The notes under the pieces were generated by a model. It did no database searches and was not told the DNA's origin. It worked only from the letters and a program-made list of their open reading frames with translations. This document shows positions 57,951 through 62,780 of a DNA stretch of 62,780 nucleotides, piece after piece. The stretch's first letter is position 1; the number at the start of each line of letters is the position of its first letter. The stretch is from the NCBI GenBank assembly GCA_011176545.1, contig DUEN01000001.1, positions 1 through 62,780 on the forward strand. Direction: 5' to 3'. A program made the translations under genes and the position numbers. This stretch comes from Caldilineae bacterium (GTDB taxonomy: Bacteria; Chloroflexota; Anaerolineae; DUEN01).

Positions 57951-59951
57951 GTGGTTGCCGTAGATCGCATCCTCACCGGCGGTATCGTGGTCACCATGGA
58001 TCGGCGCTGGAATGTGTTCACGGATGGCGCGGTGGCCATCCGCGAGCCGGACATCGTGGCCGTGGGCCCATCCGATCAGATCGCGCGCCGATTCGAGGCC
58101 AAAGAGGTGATCGACTGTCAGGGGACGATGATCATCCCCGGGCTGATCAACAGCCATACCCATGTCCCCATGAGCCTGATGCGCAATCTGGCGGACGATC
58201 TCCGGCTTGACGTGTGGCTCCTGGGTTACATGATGCCGGTGGAGCGGGAATGCGTCACGCCGGAGTTCGTCCGATGGGGGACATTGCTCTCCTGCGCGGA
58301 GATGATCCGCTCAGGCATCACGACGTTCTGCGACATGTATTACTTCGAAGACGTAGTGGCGGAGGCCACGGAACAGGCAGGGCTGCGCGCCATCCTTGGC
58401 GAGACGATCCTCAAGTTTCCCTCTCCAGACGCCACATCCTATGATGAAAGCCTTGCCTTCTGTCGCCGGTTCATCGAGCAGTGGCGCGGGCATCCGCGCA
58501 TCATCCCAGCGGTGGCCCCCCACGCGCCGTACACCTGCACGGACGAGATCTGGCATGAGGCCACCGCCCTGGCATTAGAGTTCGACGTCCCCTTACTTAC
58601 CCATCTATCGGAGACAGCACACGAGGTCGAGGAGAGCCGGCAACAGTTTAACGGATTGTCCCCGGTCGCCTATGTCGAGCGCATGGGGGTCTTTCAAGCG
58701 CGAGTGGTCGCCGCGCATTGCGTTCACGTGACGGAGGATGACATCGCCCTGTTGACGACCAATGGTGTGAGTGTGATCCATTGCCCTACAAGCAATCTGA
58801 AGCTGGCTAGCGGGGTGGCGCCCGTCATCTCCATGCGGTCCCGGGGCATCCACATGGGCGTGGGGACCGACGGCTGCGCCAGCAACAACGATCAAGACAT
58901 GTTCGAGGAGATCAGGCTGGCCGCGCTGCTGCCGAAGGGCACCCAGCTGGATCCCACCGCCCTGCCGGCCAGGGAGGCGTTCGCCCTGGCGACTATCGAG
59001 GCCGCGCGGGCGCTCCACATGGACCATCTCATCGGCTCCCTGGAGCCAGGGAAACGGGCCGACATCGCGGTCATCAGCCTCGACGCGCCTCATGCTGTGC
59101 CGCGTTTCAACCTGAGCGATGCCAACATCTACGCTCACCTGGTTTACGCGGCCAAAGCCAGTGATGTGGTCAGCACTTGGGTTGATGGACGTCCCCTGAT
59201 GCGAGATGGCCAATTGCTCACCATCGATCTGTTGCAGGTACTGTCCGAGGCACAACGCCTGGCCAACCACATCAACACCTTCTTGAAGGAACGCGAATCC
59301 AGCTTATTGAACAAGCTCCTGGCATTGGGCGATCTGGAGCAACAGGAGACCTTCGAGGTCCAGGTGAAGGCGCGCGTGCAAGACCTGTCCGTCATTGAGC
59401 GTCGCTTCCTCGACCTGGGGTTGGAGCTGGTCAAACGTAGCGTGCGCGAGCAATACGATACCTACATGCTCTTCTGGCATCCGGAACACGACATCCTCCG
59501 ATACCGCGAGGACAACGTGGTCCAGGAACGACAGAACGGCAGGATGGGCCAACTGGGCCCCACACTGGAGGTCGTGCCTGAGTACACGCTGACGCTGATC
59601 GGGCCCAAGAAGGAACGTGAGTACGAGAGTATGGCCATCCTGTCCCGCAGCCGGTTCACATCTCGAGCGGCCCACTCATTACGCTTCTATCGGGAATACT
59701 TCCAGCCGGACGAGATCAGGGAGATCGTCAAGTGGCGAACACGCTACCGCTTCCTTTATAAGGGCGAGGAGTTCGCCCTGAATCTGGATCGCATCACCAA
59801 GCCGGAGGGCAAAGGCGCGTTCGTTGAGATCAAGAGCCGCACCTGGTCAGCGGCCGACGCAGTCCATAAAGCCGAGCTCATCGGGGAGCTCCTGCAACTG
59901 CTTCAGATCCCCCGCGAGTCCATCGTGAAGGGGGAATACGTCAACCTGTGA
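57951..59951 (+). CDS. amidohydrolase (MTA/SAH deaminase-like) fused to a CYTH-like domain
   Basis: A 666-residue two-domain protein. Residues 1 to about 440 are a cytosine-deaminase/MtaD-type amidohydrolase: ILTGGIVVTMDRRWNVFTDG, GLINSHTHVPMSLMRNLADD, PHAPYTCTDEI, LLTHLSETAHEVEE, AAHCVHVTEDD, HCPTSNLKLASG and GVGTDGCASNND. It may deaminate S-adenosylhomocysteine or methylthioadenosine. From about 460 to the end runs a CYTH/triphosphatase-like fold: FEVQVKARVQDLSVIERRFL, DTYMLFWHPEHDILRYREDN, RYRFLYKGEEFALNLDRITK and AFVEIKSRTWS. The GTG at 57951 is set by AAGGAG 6 nt upstream. The CYTH ExExK motif reads EVQVK, so triphosphatase activity is doubtful. Confidence 0.82.
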   Translation: MVAVDRILTGGIVVTMDRRWNVFTDGAVAIREPDIVAVGPSDQIARRFEAKEVIDCQGTMIIPGLINSHTHVPMSLMRNLADDLRLDVWLLGYMMPVERECVTPEFVRWGTLLSCAEMIRSGITTFCDMYYFEDVVAEATEQAGLRAILGETILKFPSPDATSYDESLAFCRRFIEQWRGHPRIIPAVAPHAPYTCTDEIWHEATALALEFDVPLLTHLSETAHEVEESRQQFNGLSPVAYVERMGVFQARVVAAHCVHVTEDDIALLTTNGVSVIHCPTSNLKLASGVAPVISMRSRGIHMGVGTDGCASNNDQDMFEEIRLAALLPKGTQLDPTALPAREAFALATIEAARALHMDHLIGSLEPGKRADIAVISLDAPHAVPRFNLSDANIYAHLVYAAKASDVVSTWVDGRPLMRDGQLLTIDLLQVLSEAQRLANHINTFLKERESSLLNKLLALGDLEQQETFEVQVKARVQDLSVIERRFLDLGLELVKRSVREQYDTYMLFWHPEHDILRYREDNVVQERQNGRMGQLGPTLEVVPEYTLTLIGPKKEREYESMAILSRSRFTSRAAHSLRFYREYFQPDEIREIVKWRTRYRFLYKGEEFALNLDRITKPEGKGAFVEIKSRTWSAADAVHKAELIGELLQLLQIPRESIVKGEYVNL

Positions 59952-59993
59952 AATACGCGGTGATCGCCCATATCTCACCGCCGAGGCGCAGAG

Positions 59994-60140
59994 GGTAGCA
60001 CCCCATTCAACCGTGGAGAACATTAGGGCGGGTTTCTTACCCGCCATCTTACGGCCGGTGATGGAAACCGGCCCTACATGTTGTGTTCTTGACCACGTAG
60101 ATATAGCGCTTTTGCAACAACCACGGTTAAGTGTGAAGCT
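59994..60140 (-). mobile_element. MITE-like repeat element, copy 2 (inverse orientation)
   Basis: Reverse-complement match of 14658-14795: GGTAGCACC, CATTCAACCGTGG at one end and CAACCACGGTTAAGTGTGAA at the other, with GGGCGGGTTTCTTACCCGCC and a GGCCGG/CCGGCC hairpin inside. The middle third differs from copy 1. It fills most of the gap 59952-60197. Confidence 0.7.
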
Positions 60141-60197
60141 GCCGCGCAGAGAGCGTGGAGAATATGAGCGATTCCAATACCACGAAGGAGAGCGCCT

Positions 60198-62615
60198 ATG
60201 ACGACGGAACCTCTTTATAAGGAGCCAGGTCAACCCATCGAGAAGCGCGTGGATGACCTTCTGAAGCGTATGACCCTAGAGGAGAAGGTCGCGCAGTTAG
60301 GATCGTATTGGTCGTATTCGCTGATCGGGCCGGACGGATTGGATGTGAATAAGATGCAGCGCCTCATTGGCAAGGGGATCGGCCAGATCACCCGCGTCGG
60401 CGGGGCGCTCAACGTGACGCCCGAGAAGTCGGCTCAACTCACCAACGAAATCCAGCGATTCCTCGTGGAGGAGACCCGGCTGGGCATCCCAGCCATCATC
60501 CACGAGGAGTGCCTCAGCGGCTACATGGCCTATGGGGCGACGGCCTTCCCGCAGATCATCGGCGTGGCGGCCACCTGGGACCCAGATCTGGTAGAACGGA
60601 TGGCGACGGTGATCCGGGAGCAGATGCTGGCCGTGGGCGCCCGCCAGGGCCTGGCACCGGTGCTGGACGTGGCCCGCGACCCGCGCTGGGGGCGCACCGA
60701 GGAGACCTACGGCGAATCCCCCTATCTGGTCGCTCGCATGGGCAGCGCGTATGTGAAAGGACTCCAAGGCGACGATCTGCGACGCGGGGTGATCGCTACG
60801 GGTAAACACTTCCTGGGATACAGCGCATCTGAGGGCGGCATGAACTGGGCACCCACGCACATCCCGCAGCGTGAGCTATACGAAGTGTTCGCCCGCCCCT
60901 TCGAGGCGGCCATTCGCACGGCCGGGCTGGCCTCCATCATGAACGCCTATAGCGAGCTAGACGGCGTGCCCTGTGGCGTCTCTAAAGAGGTATTAACGGA
61001 CCTTCTGCGAGGTCGGTTGGGCTTTCAAGGCTTCGTCGTCTCCGATTACATGACCATCTCAACTGCGTTCAGTTACCATCACATCGCCAAAGACCTCCAG
61101 GATGCGGCCGTTCAGGCTCTTAAGGCCGGACTGGATCTAGAACTTCCTGCCGTTGAGGGGTATGGCGAACTGCTACTGGACGCCGTGCGCAAGGGATTGG
61201 TCAGCGAGGCGGAACTCGATCAGGCGGTGCGCCGGGTATTGGAAGCGAAATTCCGATTGGGGTTGTTTGAGAACCCTTATGCGGACCCAGGACGGATACC
61301 AGAGGTGTATGGGCGGTCCGAGCATAGGGCTCTGGCCCGGGAGATCGCCGTGAAGTCTCTGGTCCTGTTGAAGAACGAGGGACAGCTATTGCCGCTCCGT
61401 AAGGATCTCAAGAGCATCGCCATCATTGGTCCCAACGCGAACTCGGTCCGCAACCTCTTCGGAGACTATTCGTATACCGTGCATATCGAGGCCTTGTTAG
61501 AGATCTTGCGAACCGGCGCGCTGGAGGTCCCAGGGTCGGATGAGGACACGCGCCGTGTTTTGGAGGAGATGTTCAAGAAGCTCGTGACCGCTGAAAGCGC
61601 GGAGGCTTTCGCACGCGAGGCTTACGGCGCTAAGAGCATCCTGGAAGCTATCCGAGAGACGGTCAGCGAGGACACAGAAGTCCTCTATGCCAAAGGGTGC
61701 GAGATCACGGATACGTCTACGGGGGGCTTCGCGGAGGCCGTGGAGGCGGCTCGCAAGGCCGATGTGGCCATCATGGTCCTCGGCGGGCGATCCGGCCTGG
61801 ACGTGAAGTCTACCAGCGGTGAGGCGCGCGATCGGGCCGATCTGGGCCTGCCGGGCGTGCAGCAGCAACTGCTAGAGGCCGTCTACGAGACGGGCACGCC
61901 GGTGGTGTTAGTCCTGGTGGACGGCCGGCCGCTCGCCATCAAGTGGGCAGCCGAGCATATCCCCGCCATCCTACACGCCTGGGTGCCGGGCGAGGAAGGC
62001 GGCCCCGCCGTGGCTAGTGTGCTGTTCGGCGACGCCTCCCCTGGCGGCAGGCTCCCCATCTCCGTCCCGCGCAGCGTGGGACAAGTGCCGGTCTACCATT
62101 ATCACAAGCCATCGGGCGGACGCTCCCACTGGCTGGGAGATTACGTCGAGGAAAGCACGAAGCCGTTGTTCCCCTTCGGGTTCGGCCTAAGCTACACGAA
62201 GTTCGAGTACAGCCACCTGCGCTTAAGCAGCCCGCAGGTCGATAGCCGGGGGAGCATCGAGATCTCAGTGGACGTGGAGAACGTCGGCCAGGCCCGCGGC
62301 GACGAAGTCGTACAACTCTACCTGCACGATCGGGAGGCGGACGTAACCCGTCCGGTTCGGGAGCTGGCCGGCTTCAAGCGGATCACGCTGGATCCCGGCC
62401 AGCTCTGCACGGTCACGTTTACGGTGCACATGAGCCAGCTGGCCTACTATAACCGGGAGATGAAGTTCGTCGTGGAGCCAGGTTATGTTGATGTGATGGT
62501 CGGCAGCTCCGCGGAGGACATCCGCCTGCGAGGCGAGTTCGAGATCACCGGCGACGTCGTGGAGGTCGGCGGCGATCGCGCCTTCTTCTCCGAGGCGCGG
62601 GTGGAGGTGGGATAG
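60198..62615 (+). CDS. GH3 beta-glucosidase/xylosidase
   Basis: An 805-residue family 3 glycosidase: TIM barrel (MTLEEKVAQLGSYW; PAIIHEECLSGYMAYGATAF; LAPVLDVARDPRWGRTEETY; ATGKHFLGYSASEGGMN), nucleophile D283 in FVVSDYMTIS, second sandwich domain (SLVLLKNEGQLLPLRKDLKS onward), and a C-terminal fibronectin-III-like domain (VDVENVGQARGDEVVQLYL). It has no signal peptide, so it acts on imported beta-gluco- or xylo-oligosaccharides in the cytoplasm. The ATG follows GAAGGAG. Length and order match BglX/XylA-type GH3 enzymes; specificity is not readable from sequence. Confidence 0.94.
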   Translation: MTTEPLYKEPGQPIEKRVDDLLKRMTLEEKVAQLGSYWSYSLIGPDGLDVNKMQRLIGKGIGQITRVGGALNVTPEKSAQLTNEIQRFLVEETRLGIPAIIHEECLSGYMAYGATAFPQIIGVAATWDPDLVERMATVIREQMLAVGARQGLAPVLDVARDPRWGRTEETYGESPYLVARMGSAYVKGLQGDDLRRGVIATGKHFLGYSASEGGMNWAPTHIPQRELYEVFARPFEAAIRTAGLASIMNAYSELDGVPCGVSKEVLTDLLRGRLGFQGFVVSDYMTISTAFSYHHIAKDLQDAAVQALKAGLDLELPAVEGYGELLLDAVRKGLVSEAELDQAVRRVLEAKFRLGLFENPYADPGRIPEVYGRSEHRALAREIAVKSLVLLKNEGQLLPLRKDLKSIAIIGPNANSVRNLFGDYSYTVHIEALLEILRTGALEVPGSDEDTRRVLEEMFKKLVTAESAEAFAREAYGAKSILEAIRETVSEDTEVLYAKGCEITDTSTGGFAEAVEAARKADVAIMVLGGRSGLDVKSTSGEARDRADLGLPGVQQQLLEAVYETGTPVVLVLVDGRPLAIKWAAEHIPAILHAWVPGEEGGPAVASVLFGDASPGGRLPISVPRSVGQVPVYHYHKPSGGRSHWLGDYVEESTKPLFPFGFGLSYTKFEYSHLRLSSPQVDSRGSIEISVDVENVGQARGDEVVQLYLHDREADVTRPVRELAGFKRITLDPGQLCTVTFTVHMSQLAYYNREMKFVVEPGYVDVMVGSSAEDIRLRGEFEITGDVVEVGGDRAFFSEARVEVG

Positions 62616-62654
62616 CCGCTTTACCACGGTTTTCCCGGAACCCCTGGTTTCGGG

Positions 62655-62780
62655 TATAATCTCAATGTATTATAAAATTTGGAAGAGTGCACGGTCGCGC
62701 CTCTGCGGAGGGCCATACCGCCTATGCCTATCATGGGCGACATATGTCTGGGATGGTTTGTGGTGGCGGCGCAGCTTCGC
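62655..62780 (+). other. possible promoter and start of a gene cut by the window end
   Basis: A TATAAT (62655-62660) with a weak -35 precedes an ATG at 62724 (GGAGGG 9-10 nt upstream) that stays open to the window edge. Only 19 codons are visible, so the gene is unproven. Confidence 0.25.

Overview
The window reads as chromosomal DNA from a high-GC bacterium of the phylum Chloroflexota, probably a heterotrophic, anaerobic or facultative, polysaccharide-using lineage. This is inference: the signs are secreted proteins with long Thr-Pro repeats (one ending in a YFPVLLRG-type tail), several NAD-dependent GH4 glycosidases, sugar ABC importers without their own ATPase, MttB-like methyltransferases, and a compact rpsF-ssb-rpsR operon. 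There are no rRNA genes or CRISPR arrays; one tRNA-Arg(TCG) is present.

Layout. 1-1208: tRNA-Arg with small helix-turn-helix/excisionase-like genes next to its 3' end, perhaps the edge of an integrated element. 1378-9668 (+): rel, a GH2 beta-mannosidase-like enzyme, a HAD phosphatase, an AAC(3)-fold acetyltransferase and a sulfatase-fold hydrolase with Thr in place of the formylglycine Cys. 9780-12752 (-): parvulin PPIase and rpsF-ssb-rpsR. 12762-14573 (+): a GNAT protein and an HpcH/HpaI aldolase. 14797-28711 (-): eleven co-directional genes: UroD-like protein, PfkB kinase, GH4, substrate-binding lipoprotein, two permeases, GH4, two MttB-family proteins, BadF-type kinase, GH4. 29083-33989: VIT-family transporter, a LysR regulator, and divergently from it an octaheme cytochrome c/cytochrome b fusion. 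34067-47654 (-): secreted beta-propeller, GT39-like membrane glycosyltransferase, GH-A-fold membrane protein, then a second sugar ABC operon with an FtsX-type permease and a second UroD-like protein. 47741-51277: a response-regulator-like protein and a hybrid histidine kinase that converge and overlap. 51559-56620 (-): surface-polysaccharide genes (O-antigen ligase, GtrA, GT4, membrane protein) plus an aminotransferase. 56643-62615 (+): Nudix hydrolase, small Cys-rich hyperacidic protein, deaminase-CYTH fusion, GH3 glucosidase.

The most striking feature is the cytochrome at 31356-33989. Its frame is broken only by one TGA (31719-31721). Directly after it lies an 8-bp stem with an AGTT loop that starts 16 nt downstream, matching the general rules for a bacterial SECIS. 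Signal peptide and first haem motif lie before the TGA; seven haem motifs and the membrane domain follow it. A selenocysteine-containing octaheme quinol-linked cytochrome is the best reading; a nonsense mutation is the main alternative.

The second striking feature is the 14-kb operon joining sugar import, three GH4 glycosidases and two sugar kinases to two non-pyrrolysine MttB-family proteins and a UroD-family protein, with no corrinoid protein in view. A second ABC operon also carries a UroD-like gene. Removal of methyl groups from methylated glycosides or polyols is a testable hypothesis, not a demonstrated function. Repeats include a MITE-like element in two inverted copies 45 kb apart, heptamer tandem repeats, a small palindrome family, and an inverted duplication that extends the C-terminus of one GH4.
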